A stretch of DNA of 64,000 bases from Bacteroidota bacterium. Its GTDB lineage: Bacteria > Bacteroidota > Ignavibacteria > Ignavibacteriales > Ignavibacteriaceae. The stretch is from assembly GCA_021831685.1 (NCBI GenBank), contig JAKBMG010000092.1, positions 34,514-98,513 of the forward strand. The letters run 5' to 3'. Below, one piece after another: positions 37,664 to 48,591 of the stretch. Numbering within the stretch: position 1 is the first letter of the stretch; every line of letters starts with the position of its first letter. Below the pieces are notes generated by a model. It was given only the letters and a program-made list of their open reading frames with translations. It was not told the origin of the DNA and ran no database searches. The translations under genes were made by a program, and so were the position numbers.

Positions 37664-38941
37664 ATGAATATTTTTAAGGCATTTATACCACCAGTTATGA
37701 TTACAATATTTCTTGCCTCTCCGTCATTTGCACAATGGTCATTCGATACCGCCATAACTACAGGAGTTAATTCATCAGGAATTGCCATTACTTCAGATGG
37801 AAGTAAATTGGTTGTTACAAATAACACTAACCCCGGATCAGTTAAGATTATTTCTACTTCAAACTATTCTATTTCCAACATTGACATTAGTTCTATAGAA
37901 AACTATCCTAACGCAATAACCATCGCACCGAATGACTCAACAGCCATCGTGAACACATTACACAATACAATTTTCATTGATTTATTTAATCATTCAATTA
38001 AAGGCGTTTTTACAGCACCTTGTGCCGGTACTACTCTTTATGGAATTGCCGTAACGCCTAACGGTCAAAACGCTGTTTATCCGGATTTAAGCTCAGGTTG
38101 TACTCAACAGGGAGTGAGATTAATTGATGCGACAGGTAAAAGTTCCGTGACGTCTTTTATTCCTGTAAATACGTCAGGTGAACTTGAGGGAATTGCAATC
38201 ACGCCAGACGGAGGTTCGGCAATTGTAACAACATTTAGTTCTGATTCTCCTAAAAAAGTAAACCTACTCACTTCAGAAATTCAAAATATTGCCGGTATAT
38301 CGTCCGGTTCTTACGGTGTCGCAATCTTGCATAATGGAAATGAGGCGCTCATCTTTGACGGGGATTCGCTTGACCGTGTTTCATTAATAAGTAATTCGGT
38401 AACAAATAAAATTTCTTATTTATCCTATAATACCGGCTTTCAAAATATAGCTATTACATCGGATGATAAATACGCTTTTGTAGCAGGTAGTTTTGAGAAG
38501 TTAATCATTTCGCTTGCAGATAATTCTGTTATACAAACATTTACTGCAGGTGGAACCAGTATTGCCACAAGTCCAGACGGTTCAACTTTTTACGTAACAG
38601 ATAGTTATAACGGGACAGTAAGGATTTATAAAAGACAAATTCCAAGCGAAGTTAAAAATGAGCATAATCCGATGCCTTCTGCTTTCCTCCTTCAGCAAAA
38701 CTACCCAAATCCTTTTAACCCTAATACAATAATAAATTATGCAATACCTAAAAAAAGTATTGTAGTAATTAAAGTTTACGATGTATTAGGAAATGAAGTA
38801 GCAACTTTGTTAAATGAAGAAAAGAATGCCGGTAATTATAGAGTTGAATTTAATGGGAACAATCTTGCAAGTGGAATTTACTTTTATAGAATTACTACCG
38901 GAGATTTTGTAAGTGTTAAGAAGATGTTGCTTTTAAAGTAA
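37664..38941 (+). CDS. Secreted YncE-like beta-propeller protein with T9SS sorting domain
   Basis: Signal peptide from ATG 37664; repeated SGIAITSDGSKLVVTN / GIAVTPNGQNAVYPD / GIAITPDGGSAIVTT blades; FLLQQNYPNPFNPNTIINYAI...ASGIYFYRITTGDFVSVKKMLLLK. Confidence 0.9.
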   Translation: MNIFKAFIPPVMITIFLASPSFAQWSFDTAITTGVNSSGIAITSDGSKLVVTNNTNPGSVKIISTSNYSISNIDISSIENYPNAITIAPNDSTAIVNTLHNTIFIDLFNHSIKGVFTAPCAGTTLYGIAVTPNGQNAVYPDLSSGCTQQGVRLIDATGKSSVTSFIPVNTSGELEGIAITPDGGSAIVTTFSSDSPKKVNLLTSEIQNIAGISSGSYGVAILHNGNEALIFDGDSLDRVSLISNSVTNKISYLSYNTGFQNIAITSDDKYAFVAGSFEKLIISLADNSVIQTFTAGGTSIATSPDGSTFYVTDSYNGTVRIYKRQIPSEVKNEHNPMPSAFLLQQNYPNPFNPNTIINYAIPKKSIVVIKVYDVLGNEVATLLNEEKNAGNYRVEFNGNNLASGIYFYRITTGDFVSVKKMLLLK

Positions 38942-38976
38942 GTTTAATTTTAATTCATTATTAAGGCTGCCGAATG

Positions 38977-39093
38977 AGAGCGTTGCAGAACTCTCCTATT
39001 TAGTCTCGAACGTAAAGAGAGGTCTTAAAACTGTCTAAAATGGGATTTCTCCCTCCGGTCGAAATGACATTTTGGAGTTGTGCAACAGTCTCG
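38977..39093. repeat. 117-bp dispersed repeat, copy A
   Basis: Matches 44221-44337 with 3 mismatches; inverted arms GTTGCAGAACT / AGTTGTGCAAC. Confidence 0.92.
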
Positions 39094-39139
39094 AATGACA
39101 GCCTTTTTTTATGTTTTTAAGTTTAGCAATTTTGGGTAA

Positions 39140-41941
39140 TCAAAACGATCTTAAGTTGTATATGAATGAAAGCAAAAAATATCTGCCGAGTACATTTGTT
39201 TTTACATCCTCTATATAAGAGTCGGTGACGTTGTGTTGTATGTTTGTATTCTGGTTTAATATATCATTAGCGGTAAACCTTATTTCGCCACTTTCATTAC
39301 TGAATATTTTCTTCCCAATACTTAAATTCCACAATAAAATATTTGGCGTATATGCGCTTGTCAAGCTTTTGTTATATTGGTCATTAATATTATTGTCCAA
39401 AAAGATACCTCTCCAGAATTCCCAATAAAATCTTATCCCGGTAATTTGAGTAAAATAATTGTTGTTATTATTCCCCTGAACGCTGTTGTTAACATAATTA
39501 TAGCTGCTGTTGCTTGTTAGAGTAAAATCGACCTTATCGCTTATATTACTTCCTAAAACAAATCCTGCGCCATAGGTGCTGGAATTTGCATAGTTGGTTA
39601 TGTTATTAATTATTCCAGGTGTCCGGGTATAGCTAGCGTTTATATTAAAATTAAGAATCGACTTTAAAAAGTCTAATGGCAACCCATAGTTCGCAAATGA
39701 ATGAAGATTTACATATCCGTTTAGGTTTACAGGAAAAGAGATTCTTGTACCTCTGTTTAATTGAATATTATTTAACACGAGGGTGTCTTTTTCTGCAATT
39801 ATTGCGTTATTCCCGATATAATTTTGCGTAACCGTTGCACCCAATAAAAGGAAGAACGGCATGTGCCTACCATTCATATGAAGATAACGTAAAATAAATG
39901 AATGTTTATAATCCTGACCGAGATTAGGATTGCCAATGCTCAACTGTGTTGGGTCTGAATTATTCAATACATTTTGTAATTGATTAATATTTGGATCATC
40001 ATTATTTGTCCTGTAGAAAATCCGGAGATTGTTTCCTCGAGATATATTATAGCGGAAAAAGAACGACGGTAAAATTGAGTGGAAAGTCCGTTCGATATTT
40101 CCTTGTTGTGGAAATGCCTGATTGTTTTCAAGCTGGGCGATATTATAATTAAGATTTAATGAAAAGATTAAATTATTTTCTCTGAAGCGATATCCTGTCC
40201 CATAACTTTGATTCCTATAAATTTTTCTTGCAACATTACTTAATGATGTGTCCAGAAGCGAATAAGAATTATTATTTGAAATATCGAAAGCTTTCTGATC
40301 ACTGTTATCCTGAGAATAATAAAATTTTGAATCAAACTGCAATATGCCGTTATTGCTTACCGGTTCGGTATAAACTATGTTGGTGGAGCCACTGTATCCA
40401 TGCTGCATTAAATGTGAAGTTTGATTTATTGTATCAGAAGTAGTGCTGCTGCCATAGAAAAGATCTTCGGCATAAAGTTTATTGTCGCCGGAATTATTAT
40501 TTACAGAGCCGTTAAAATCAACGGACAAAGTTCTGCCGGCTTTTTCAAACTTATGACGAAACAACAAATCACTACTTGTACTAATGCCGGAAAGATTAGA
40601 ATTAAACAAATTATTAGTTGAATTCAACTTATCTATGCCGGAAGATGTAATGCCAAAGACATTGCTTACACCATTGTTCTGCTGGGCAGTAAAAGAAGGA
40701 GTAAACAAAATAGAATTAGAAGGATCCATTTGATAATTGAGTCTCATGTTAAAACGGTGATTGATATTTGAAGTATTCGATGAGTTAGATTCATTATAAT
40801 TTTGTTCTGAGGAAGACAGGATATAATTTCTATTTGTTGATGATTCGGCATCGTTATTTGTATAATTAAAAAAATAGCTACCTGTTATGTCGATTTTACT
40901 TCCCCATTTATCAGAATAATTTAGTCCAAAAGCCTTAGTTGTAATAAGTCCTGAAGTTTGGCTTACAAGGAAGTTTGAAATATTTATACCTCCTGGTCCT
41001 CCTCCTCCGAAACCGGGACCTCTTCCGCCTCCCGGAGGCCTTTGTCCCCCGTTGCCAAGCATATACATTCTACCTGAACCAGACATAACTTCTAAAATAT
41101 CTCCAATGGAAAAATTTTGCTGGTTAATATTATTTATTTGTGCAAGAACCGTAATCCTTTGATCACCGTTGAAAATATTTAGAGATCCACCAGTTGTGTA
41201 TCTCGAATCATTTCCATAACCGCTGGTAAATTTTCCGAATGTTCCAGGTTTATGCCGGAATCTTGTAACAAAGTTGATAGTCTTATTTGTATTGCCGTCG
41301 TCAAAACCTGTAAACTGCGCCTGGTCGCTCTTCTGATCATAAACCTGCACTTTTTCAATTACTCCGACTGGAAGATTTTTTAATGCAGCGCTAGGATCAC
41401 TGCCAAAAAACGGTTTACCATCAACCAACACTTGCGTGACATTTTCGCCCTGTGCCTGGACCGTACCATTCTGTATTGTAATACCCGGCATTTTTGTCAA
41501 AAGATCTTCGGCAGAAGCATCTTTATTTGTTTTGAATGCGCCAGCATTATATTCGGATGTATCGTCTTTAAGTTCGGCAGGAATAGTATTGGCAGTAATA
41601 TTAACAGTATTGATCCTAACTCCTACGGGTGATAAATAAATTGTACCAAGATCAACCGCTCTATCCTTTATTTCGATATTCTTGATGTGTGTTTTATAGC
41701 CTATATAACTAATGGTAAGCAGATATTTCCCGGGAAATAAATAGCCAAACGAAAACCTTCCCTGATTATCGGAGATCATTCCAAAGACCTTAGAATCGGT
41801 ATTATGAGTAAGCAAGACATTTGCATTCCCGAGGACTTTTTTATTTGATTGATCCGCAACCTGACCGCTGATAGAAAAGCTTTGAGGGAAAATATTTATG
41901 GTATAAAATATTATGAGGTATAGTAAATGTTTTAATTTCAT
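39140..41941 (-). CDS. TonB-dependent outer-membrane beta-barrel protein with carboxypeptidase-regulatory-like N-terminus
   Basis: SISGQVADQSNKKVLGNANVLL...GRFSFGYLFPGKYLLTISYIGYKT; plug-like DLLTKMPGITIQNGTVQAQGENVTQVLVDGKPFFGSDPSAAL; Gly/Pro-rich loop. Confidence 0.9.
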   Translation of the reverse strand: MKLKHLLYLIIFYTINIFPQSFSISGQVADQSNKKVLGNANVLLTHNTDSKVFGMISDNQGRFSFGYLFPGKYLLTISYIGYKTHIKNIEIKDRAVDLGTIYLSPVGVRINTVNITANTIPAELKDDTSEYNAGAFKTNKDASAEDLLTKMPGITIQNGTVQAQGENVTQVLVDGKPFFGSDPSAALKNLPVGVIEKVQVYDQKSDQAQFTGFDDGNTNKTINFVTRFRHKPGTFGKFTSGYGNDSRYTTGGSLNIFNGDQRITVLAQINNINQQNFSIGDILEVMSGSGRMYMLGNGGQRPPGGGRGPGFGGGGPGGINISNFLVSQTSGLITTKAFGLNYSDKWGSKIDITGSYFFNYTNNDAESSTNRNYILSSSEQNYNESNSSNTSNINHRFNMRLNYQMDPSNSILFTPSFTAQQNNGVSNVFGITSSGIDKLNSTNNLFNSNLSGISTSSDLLFRHKFEKAGRTLSVDFNGSVNNNSGDNKLYAEDLFYGSSTTSDTINQTSHLMQHGYSGSTNIVYTEPVSNNGILQFDSKFYYSQDNSDQKAFDISNNNSYSLLDTSLSNVARKIYRNQSYGTGYRFRENNLIFSLNLNYNIAQLENNQAFPQQGNIERTFHSILPSFFFRYNISRGNNLRIFYRTNNDDPNINQLQNVLNNSDPTQLSIGNPNLGQDYKHSFILRYLHMNGRHMPFFLLLGATVTQNYIGNNAIIAEKDTLVLNNIQLNRGTRISFPVNLNGYVNLHSFANYGLPLDFLKSILNFNINASYTRTPGIINNITNYANSSTYGAGFVLGSNISDKVDFTLTSNSSYNYVNNSVQGNNNNNYFTQITGIRFYWEFWRGIFLDNNINDQYNKSLTSAYTPNILLWNLSIGKKIFSNESGEIRFTANDILNQNTNIQHNVTDSYIEDVKTNVLGRYFLLSFIYNLRSF

Positions 41942-42079
41942 AGATTTTTTTTCAAGAAATATTTTACTAATTAGTCAACTTTTATTAGGTGAAGGTTTAA
42001 TTGGGGTGTTGGGTTATTGGGAGTATTGGAGTATTATTTAATCTACAGATTGATAAAACAACCTATATAGCTTACTAAA

Positions 42080-42325
42080 GCTCAAAATTTATACCTCATT
42101 TTTATTGAACGCTGCTTTTAGTGTTTTGCAAAGGAAAATCTGTTCAAAATTTTACCTATGTGAATGAGTATCGGCCATTTTGTCACACTATTTTTTCTTC
42201 AATATTTAGATAAGAATTATAGGCTTGGCGGAGGCCTGTTATAGGCTTGTCATAGGCCTAGTAGAAATTGGTAAAATTAAGGCAAAAACGGGGTGAAAAA
42301 ATCTTAGTTCGGACAAAATGGCCGA
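42080..42325. repeat. Dispersed ~245 bp non-coding element, copy 2 (arms 42171-42184/42312-42325; 11-bp units 42223-42266)
   Basis: Aligns with 160-405; TCGGCCATTTTGTC pairs with GACAAAATGGCCGA; units GCTTGGCGGAG/GCCTGTTATAG/GCTTGTCATAG/GCCTAGTAGAA. Confidence 0.85.
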
Positions 42326-42381
42326 CTGCCGGGAGCTAACGGTAAGACGCAAAAATTTCACACTGTTTTCAAGACAGTATT

Positions 42382-44007
42382 TCACACCATTTCAATTTCG
42401 TGTAAAGTATCACGAAGCTTCTGAACTGCAGGATCATCCATATATTCATCAAAAGTCATCTTCTTATCAACCATTCCGTTAGGAGTGATTTCAATTATTC
42501 TATTTGCAATAGTTTGAATAAATTGATGATCATGTGAAACGAATAAGACTGTCCCGGTAAAATTTATCAAGCCGTTATTTAAGGCGGTTATCGCTTCAAG
42601 ATCGAGATGGTTAGTCGGCTCATCAAGAATTAGAAAATTTGCTCCGCTCAACATCATTCTTGCAATCATACAGCGTACTTTTTCTCCTCCGGAGAGTACA
42701 TTTGCCTTCTTCAAGGATTCATCACCGGAGAAGAGCATTCTACCTAAAAATCCTCTTATAAATGTTTCATCTTTTTCTTTTGAGTACTGGCGCAGCCAAT
42801 CGATTAAGTTTAAATCAACATTAAAGTAAGATGAATTTTCCTTAGGGAAATAAGATTGTACCGTAGTTACTCCCCATTCGCATTCTCCGGCGTCAGGTTT
42901 AATTTCTTCCATCAAAACTTTAAATAAAGTTGTTTTGGAATGATCATGTGAGCCAACGAAAGCAATTTTGTCTCCGCGGTCTACTTTGAAAGAGAGATCA
43001 CGAAGTACATCTTCACCTTCCAGCGATTTGGAAATATTTTTAATTTCGACAACATTATCGCCCGGAAGTCTTTCCGGCTTAAAATTAATGTAGGGCATTT
43101 TTCTTGATGAAGGTTTTATCTCATCAATAGTTAATTTTTCCAGAAGTTTTTTTCTTGAAGTAGCTTGTTTAGATTTTGAAGCGTTGGCGCTAAACCTTGC
43201 AATAAATTCCTGAAGTTCTTTCATTTTTAATTCAGTTTTTTTATTAGCATCTTTTGCTTGTTGAGAGGCAAGCTGGCTTGACTCCAGCCAGAAATCATAA
43301 TTACCTGTAAAGATGGTTATTTTTCCATAATCGATATCAGCTATGTGAGTACAAACGTTATTCAGAAAGTGCCTGTCGTGGGAAACAACAATAACGGTAT
43401 TTTTGAAGTTGATTAAAAACTCTTCAAGCCAATTGATTGAGTGAATATCAAGATGATTAGTCGGTTCATCCAATAAAAGGATATCGGGATTACCAAAAAG
43501 CGCCTGAGCCAGCAGTACTTTTACTTTTTCATTGCCGGTAAGTTCAGCCATTTTTTTATTGTGTAGGTCATTTTTAATACCGAGCGCAACAAGGAGAGAA
43601 GATGCTTCCGCTTCGGCTTCCCAACCGTTAAGCTCTGCAAATTCCCCTTCAAGTACGGAAGCTTGTATTCCATCTTCATCAGAGAAATCGGGCTTTAAAT
43701 ATAAAGCATCTTTTTCTTCCATTATTTGGAATAGTTTTTTATGCCCCGCAATTACAGTTTTTAATACTTCAATCTCATCGAACTCAAACTGATTTTGTTT
43801 AAGTACTGCGAGCCTTTGTCCCGGGGTAATAATCACGTCGCCTGAAGCAGGGTCAATTTCATTTGCTAAAATTTTTAGAAAAGTTGATTTGCCCGCTCCG
43901 TTTGCTCCAATAATTCCGTAACAGTTACCGGGAGTAAATTTTATATTAACTTCTTCAAACAGAACACGCTTACCGTATCTTAAACTAATATTACTTGTGC
44001 TAAGCAT
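42382..44007 (-). CDS. ABC-F family ATP-binding protein
   Basis: Two ABC domains (GANGAGKST; LSGGEKVRCMIARMMLSGANFLILDEPTNHLD), linker, no TM. Confidence 0.95.
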   Translation of the reverse strand: MLSTSNISLRYGKRVLFEEVNIKFTPGNCYGIIGANGAGKSTFLKILANEIDPASGDVIITPGQRLAVLKQNQFEFDEIEVLKTVIAGHKKLFQIMEEKDALYLKPDFSDEDGIQASVLEGEFAELNGWEAEAEASSLLVALGIKNDLHNKKMAELTGNEKVKVLLAQALFGNPDILLLDEPTNHLDIHSINWLEEFLINFKNTVIVVSHDRHFLNNVCTHIADIDYGKITIFTGNYDFWLESSQLASQQAKDANKKTELKMKELQEFIARFSANASKSKQATSRKKLLEKLTIDEIKPSSRKMPYINFKPERLPGDNVVEIKNISKSLEGEDVLRDLSFKVDRGDKIAFVGSHDHSKTTLFKVLMEEIKPDAGECEWGVTTVQSYFPKENSSYFNVDLNLIDWLRQYSKEKDETFIRGFLGRMLFSGDESLKKANVLSGGEKVRCMIARMMLSGANFLILDEPTNHLDLEAITALNNGLINFTGTVLFVSHDHQFIQTIANRIIEITPNGMVDKKMTFDEYMDDPAVQKLRDTLHEIEMV

Positions 44008-44220
44008 AACCGAATAATTTCCTTTGCATTATAATTCTTAAAAAGAGAGGGGCAAATATAAGAATAATTTAGCGATTTTATAGGATTTAAGTCATAGCGC
44101 GGCGGACTCAATCCCCCGATAGGTGGAAGATATCTCCAGGTAAATATGAGTGACAGTGCTATATAGGGGATTTCTCCCCGCAAACGGGGCGAGCACTCCC
44201 TGCCGCTTGTCTGCCGTTAG

Positions 44221-44337
44221 AGAGCGTTGCAGAACTATCCTATTTAGTCTCGAACGTAAAGAGAGGTCTCAAAACTGTCTAAAATGGGATTTCTCCCTCC
44301 GGTCGAAATGACATTTTGAAGTTGTGCAACAGTCTCG
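44221..44337. repeat. 117-bp dispersed repeat, copy B
   Basis: Matches 38977-39093 with 3 mismatches. Confidence 0.92.
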
Positions 44338-44821
44338 GTAGGCAGGGTCGTCGAAATGATAAAGAGGGATGCCATTCATCTGGTAAATAAAGGCAACACC
44401 ATTATCTGTAACTCGAGATAATAAATAGGCTTAAAGATTTCTCACCGGTAAAAGCAGGAATCTCAAGCACAATAAGTGCTTAACACGGCAAGCAGCACTG
44501 TTAAAAGTTGAATTATGAATCTGCCTGACAGGCAGGTAAAGATTTAAGTACTTATATTATAGAATTCGTTTAAAAAGATTTTGCCTTAGTTTTTTGGTAA
44601 AATCATTATTGCAGCTTAGATTTATGTCGCAAATCATAAATCTGATGCTGCTATTCCAAAGCATACAGCCAAAGCAAAAAATTAGCTATATTTACACAGG
44701 AAATAATGATTTCCCTTGCTACTTTACATAACCTTGATTTGCGGGGAATCAATCTTTATATTTATCTAAAATATTTAACAGGAAATCTTGTTTTAGTATT
44801 AAACAAAAAATAGGTGATACC

Positions 44822-47326
44822 ATGGAAGGAAATTTTTCAGATAGACTGCAGGATGTAATTAGACTAAGCCGCGAGGAAGCACTCAGGCTTGGGCATGATT
44901 ATATCGGAACGGAGCATCTATTATTGGGAATAATTAGAGAAGGACAAGGTGTCGCCGTCAGAATTCTTAGGAATCTTGACTGTGATTTAATGAAACTTAA
45001 AAAGGCAATTGAAGATACTGTTCGTACTTCCGGGGGAACTTTAACAATCGGAAATATTCCGTTAACCAAGCAAGCAGAAAAAGTTTTAAAGATTACCCAG
45101 ATTGAGTCAAAAATTTATAAGGCAGACGTTATTGGTACGGAGCATCTTCTACTTTCGCTTTTAAGAGATGAAGACAATATTGCTACGCAGATTCTTCATC
45201 AATTCAATGTGACATACGATGCCGCACGTTCCGAGCTTAATGCAATGTTGACCGTTAAAAATCCTAAAGACGCCGGTGCAACGGTGCCTCCTCCGGATAA
45301 AAAAATCGAGCGGACAAAAACTCCGGTGCTTGATAATTTTGGAAGAGACTTAACAAAACTTGGAAATGAAGACAAGTTGGATCCGGTTGTAGGTAGAGAA
45401 AAAGAAATTGAAAGAGTAGCTCAGATATTAAGCAGGCGAAAGAAGAACAATCCAGTTTTAATCGGAGAGCCGGGCGTTGGTAAAACAGCAATAGCCGAAG
45501 GTCTTGCATTAAGAATCATTCAAAGAAAAGTTCCGAGAATTTTGCAGGACAAGAGGGTCGTAACGTTGGACCTAGCGGGATTGGTAGCGGGCACAAAATA
45601 CCGGGGTCAATTTGAAGAAAGAATGAAAGCATTGATGAACGAGCTTGAAAAGGCAAAGGAAGTAATTCTTTTTATTGATGAACTTCATACGATAGTCGGA
45701 GCAGGCGGGGCATCCGGTTCACTTGATGCTTCAAACATGTTCAAGCCGGCATTAGCTCGAGGAGACATACAATGTATAGGGGCGACAACGCTTGATGAAT
45801 ATAGAAAGTACATTGAGACAGACGGAGCTTTAGACAGACGATTCCAAAAAGTAATGGTTGAGCCTCCAAGTTATGATGAGACAATTCAAATTTTAGATAA
45901 TATAAAATTCAAATATGAAGAACATCATCATGTAAAATATTCAAAACAAGCAATTGACGCTGCTGTAAAGCTTAGCAACCGGTACATAACCGATAGGCAT
46001 CTTCCTGACAAAGCAATTGACGTAATTGATGAAGCAGGTTCGAGGGTACATATGGGGAACTTTGAAGTACCACAGGACATTTTGAATCTTGAAGAAGATA
46101 TCGAGAAAGTGCGTCAGGAAAAGGCTGCGGTAGTAAAAAAGCAGGATTATGAAGAAGCTGCGCGTTTAAGAGACAAAGAAAGAAATCTCCAATCCGATCT
46201 TGAGATTGCTAAACGAGAGTGGGAAACAAAGACAAAAGATATTGTCCACGATGTAAGCGAAGATGACATTGCCACTGTAGTTGCAATGATGACGGGTATC
46301 CCGGTAAACCGGGTTGCACAAACCGAATCCGAAAAATTATTGAAAATGGAAGCTTCTCTTAAAGAAAGGATTGTTGGTCAGGATGAAGCCGTTTCCAAGC
46401 TAACAAAAGCAATTAGAAGAACTAGAGCCGGATTAAAAAGAGCAAACAGACCAATCGGAAGTTTTATTTTTCTTGGCCCCACAGGTGTCGGAAAAACAGA
46501 GTTGTGCAAAGTGCTTGCACATTATTTATTCGATTCAGACAATGCTTTGATAAGAATTGATATGAGCGAATATATGGAAAAGTTTTCACTGTCGCGGCTT
46601 GTCGGAGCGCCTCCCGGATATGTCGGATATGAAGAAGGCGGACAGCTAACGGAAAAAGTACGCCGTAGACCATACTCTGTAGTTCTATTCGACGAAATAG
46701 AAAAAGCACATCCGGATATTTTCAGCATTCTTTTGCAGGTACTTGATGACGGGGTGCTTACAGACAGCCTTGGAAGGAAGGTTGATTTCAGAAATGCAAT
46801 TATCATAATGACAACCAACATCGGAGCGCGTGATATAAAAAATATAGGTTCATTTGGCTTCGGAGGCGAAAACGAGGCGGATAAATATTCCAGTCTTAAG
46901 AATACAGTTGAAGATGCAATGAAAAAATTATTCAACCCGGAATTTTTAAACCGTGTTGACGAAACTATTGTATTTAGAAATTTAGAGAAGTCAGATATTC
47001 TTAAAATTATTGACATCGAGCTTAAAGACTTATATTACAATATGCATGAGAATAAATTGGAATTACAGATGGAGGATTCCGCCAAAAATTTTCTTGTAGA
47101 TAAAGGTTTTGATCAGAAATACGGCGCTAGACCTTTACGACGAGCAATTCAAAAATATGTTGAAGATATGATCGCCGAAGAGATACTTCGCGGCTCATTT
47201 AAGGAAGGTTCCAAAATTATAGCCAAGCATTTTGAAAACACTGATGAATTAGTATTCATTGAAGATGACAGCGCTTTGGACTCTCCGCATGAGGAAAAAG
47301 AAAAAAGCGACACAACAGAATCGTAG
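44822..47326 (+). CDS. clpC: ATP-dependent Clp protease ATP-binding subunit ClpC
   Basis: Clp N repeats, [19 protein letters not shown]-like segment, [34 protein letters not shown]. Confidence 0.97.
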   Translation: MEGNFSDRLQDVIRLSREEALRLGHDYIGTEHLLLGIIREGQGVAVRILRNLDCDLMKLKKAIEDTVRTSGGTLTIGNIPLTKQAEKVLKITQIESKIYKADVIGTEHLLLSLLRDEDNIATQILHQFNVTYDAARSELNAMLTVKNPKDAGATVPPPDKKIERTKTPVLDNFGRDLTKLGNEDKLDPVVGREKEIERVAQILSRRKKNNPVLIGEPGVGKTAIAEGLALRIIQRKVPRILQDKRVVTLDLAGLVAGTKYRGQFEERMKALMNELEKAKEVILFIDELHTIVGAGGASGSLDASNMFKPALARGDIQCIGATTLDEYRKYIETDGALDRRFQKVMVEPPSYDETIQILDNIKFKYEEHHHVKYSKQAIDAAVKLSNRYITDRHLPDKAIDVIDEAGSRVHMGNFEVPQDILNLEEDIEKVRQEKAAVVKKQDYEEAARLRDKERNLQSDLEIAKREWETKTKDIVHDVSEDDIATVVAMMTGIPVNRVAQTESEKLLKMEASLKERIVGQDEAVSKLTKAIRRTRAGLKRANRPIGSFIFLGPTGVGKTELCKVLAHYLFDSDNALIRIDMSEYMEKFSLSRLVGAPPGYVGYEEGGQLTEKVRRRPYSVVLFDEIEKAHPDIFSILLQVLDDGVLTDSLGRKVDFRNAIIIMTTNIGARDIKNIGSFGFGGENEADKYSSLKNTVEDAMKKLFNPEFLNRVDETIVFRNLEKSDILKIIDIELKDLYYNMHENKLELQMEDSAKNFLVDKGFDQKYGARPLRRAIQKYVEDMIAEEILRGSFKEGSKIIAKHFENTDELVFIEDDSALDSPHEEKEKSDTTES

Positions 47327-47355
47327 CCCTTGGATGATTTGTGAAACAATAAATT

Positions 47356-47392
47356 AAAAAGCGTATTAACTTTATTTGATACGCTTTTTTTT
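47356..47392 (+). terminator. Rho-independent terminator after clpC
   Basis: AAAAAGCGTATtaactttatttgATACGCTTTTTTTT. Confidence 0.88.
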
Positions 47393-47419
47393 CGTTAAAC
47401 ATTTAATCACGGAGGAACT

Positions 47420-47704
47420 ATGGTAACACTGACGAGGGTTGAAATAGATGAAAATCTAAAATCTTTAAGCGGGTGGATTTTTTCTGAAAATAAAATTGAA
47501 AAGGAATTTAAGTTGAAGGATTTTAGCGGCGCTCTTGATTTTGTAAACAAGATAGGCATTGAAGCTGAAAAGATGGATCATCATCCTGATATATTAATTC
47601 ATTCATGGAATAAAGTAAAGATATTTCTTTCAACACACAGCGCGGGCGGTGTTACTGCGAACGATTTTAATCTTGCAAATAAAATTGAAATTATTGCCGG
47701 ATGA
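47420..47704 (+). CDS. 4a-hydroxytetrahydrobiopterin dehydratase
   Basis: KMDHHPDILIHSWNKVKIFLSTHSAGGVTANDFNLANKI. Confidence 0.92.
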   Translation: MVTLTRVEIDENLKSLSGWIFSENKIEKEFKLKDFSGALDFVNKIGIEAEKMDHHPDILIHSWNKVKIFLSTHSAGGVTANDFNLANKIEIIAG

Positions 47705-48009
47705 CAAATAGACTTGAAGCTCTTTTGAATTTATTGAATCAGAATCCTAACGATTCATTTACAAGATATGGAATTGCGCTTGAGTATGTTGCTAAAAAAG
47801 ATTTTATTAATGCCGAGAAATATTTTAAGACGCTATTAGAATCTGACCCAAATTATGTACCTGCTTATATGCAGTATGCCATTCTTAAATCAAATCAGAA
47901 TAATATTGAAGAAGCAAAATATTTATTTAATAAAGGAATCATAAAAGCGAGAGAAGCGGGTGACAAACGCGCTGCTTCGGAAATGGAGGAATTTTTAGAT
48001 GAACTATAA
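47701..48009 (+). CDS. TPR-repeat protein
   Basis: DSFTRYGIALEYVAKKDFINAEKYFKTLLESDPNYVPAYMQYAIL. Confidence 0.85.
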   Translation: MTNRLEALLNLLNQNPNDSFTRYGIALEYVAKKDFINAEKYFKTLLESDPNYVPAYMQYAILKSNQNNIEEAKYLFNKGIIKAREAGDKRAASEMEEFLDEL

Positions 48010-48580
48010 CGAAGAAGAAATTTTTCAACTATTTAAGAAAACAGAAGCATTGCTTGAAGGTCATTTTTTGCTGACTTCCGGGCGGCACAGCAATGTTTAT
48101 TTCCAATGTGCTAAAGTTTTGCAGTATCCAAAATACAACGAATTATTAAGTTCGATTATTGCAAGTTATTTTAAGTCTTTTGAAATTGATACGGTAATTG
48201 CGCCGGCTATCGGCGGGATTGTAGTTGGTCAAGAAGTCGCACGTCAGTTAAATAAGAAATTTATTTTTGCAGAACGAGAAGATAAAGCTTTATTGCTTCG
48301 AAGAGGATTCTCACTTAAAGAAGGAGAGAAAGTTTTAATATGCGAAGATGTTGTTACAACCGGAGGTTCAGTATTTGAAGTAATCGACATTGTAAAAAGT
48401 AATAACGCAATTGTTCAAGGAGTGGGTTTTATAGTTGACCGAAGCAACGGAAAAGTAAATTTTAGATTTCCGCAAACAAGCGCGATGAAAATTGATGCGA
48501 TATCTTTTCCGGCTGATGAATGCGAACTATGCAAGAAAGGCATTCCGTTGATTAAGCCCGGTTCAAAAAAAATATTGTAA
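47999..48580 (+). CDS. pyrE: Orotate phosphoribosyltransferase
   Basis: GHFLLTSGRHSNVYFQCAKVLQYP, APAIGGIVVGQEVARQL, VLICEDVVTTGGSV. Confidence 0.94.
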   Translation: MNYNEEEIFQLFKKTEALLEGHFLLTSGRHSNVYFQCAKVLQYPKYNELLSSIIASYFKSFEIDTVIAPAIGGIVVGQEVARQLNKKFIFAEREDKALLLRRGFSLKEGEKVLICEDVVTTGGSVFEVIDIVKSNNAIVQGVGFIVDRSNGKVNFRFPQTSAMKIDAISFPADECELCKKGIPLIKPGSKKIL

Positions 48581-48591
48581 TAAACAAATGC

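Noticed and set aside
40970-41060. Gly/Pro-rich segment of the TonB receptor as an independent repeat element
   Set aside because: It is an in-frame low-complexity loop (GGQRPPGGGRGPGFGGGGPGG) of an otherwise normal beta-barrel protein.
44520-44545. CTGCCTGACAGGCAG palindrome as an operator
   Set aside because: Short, isolated and similar to simple GC-rich palindromic repeat debris; no gene-proximal context.
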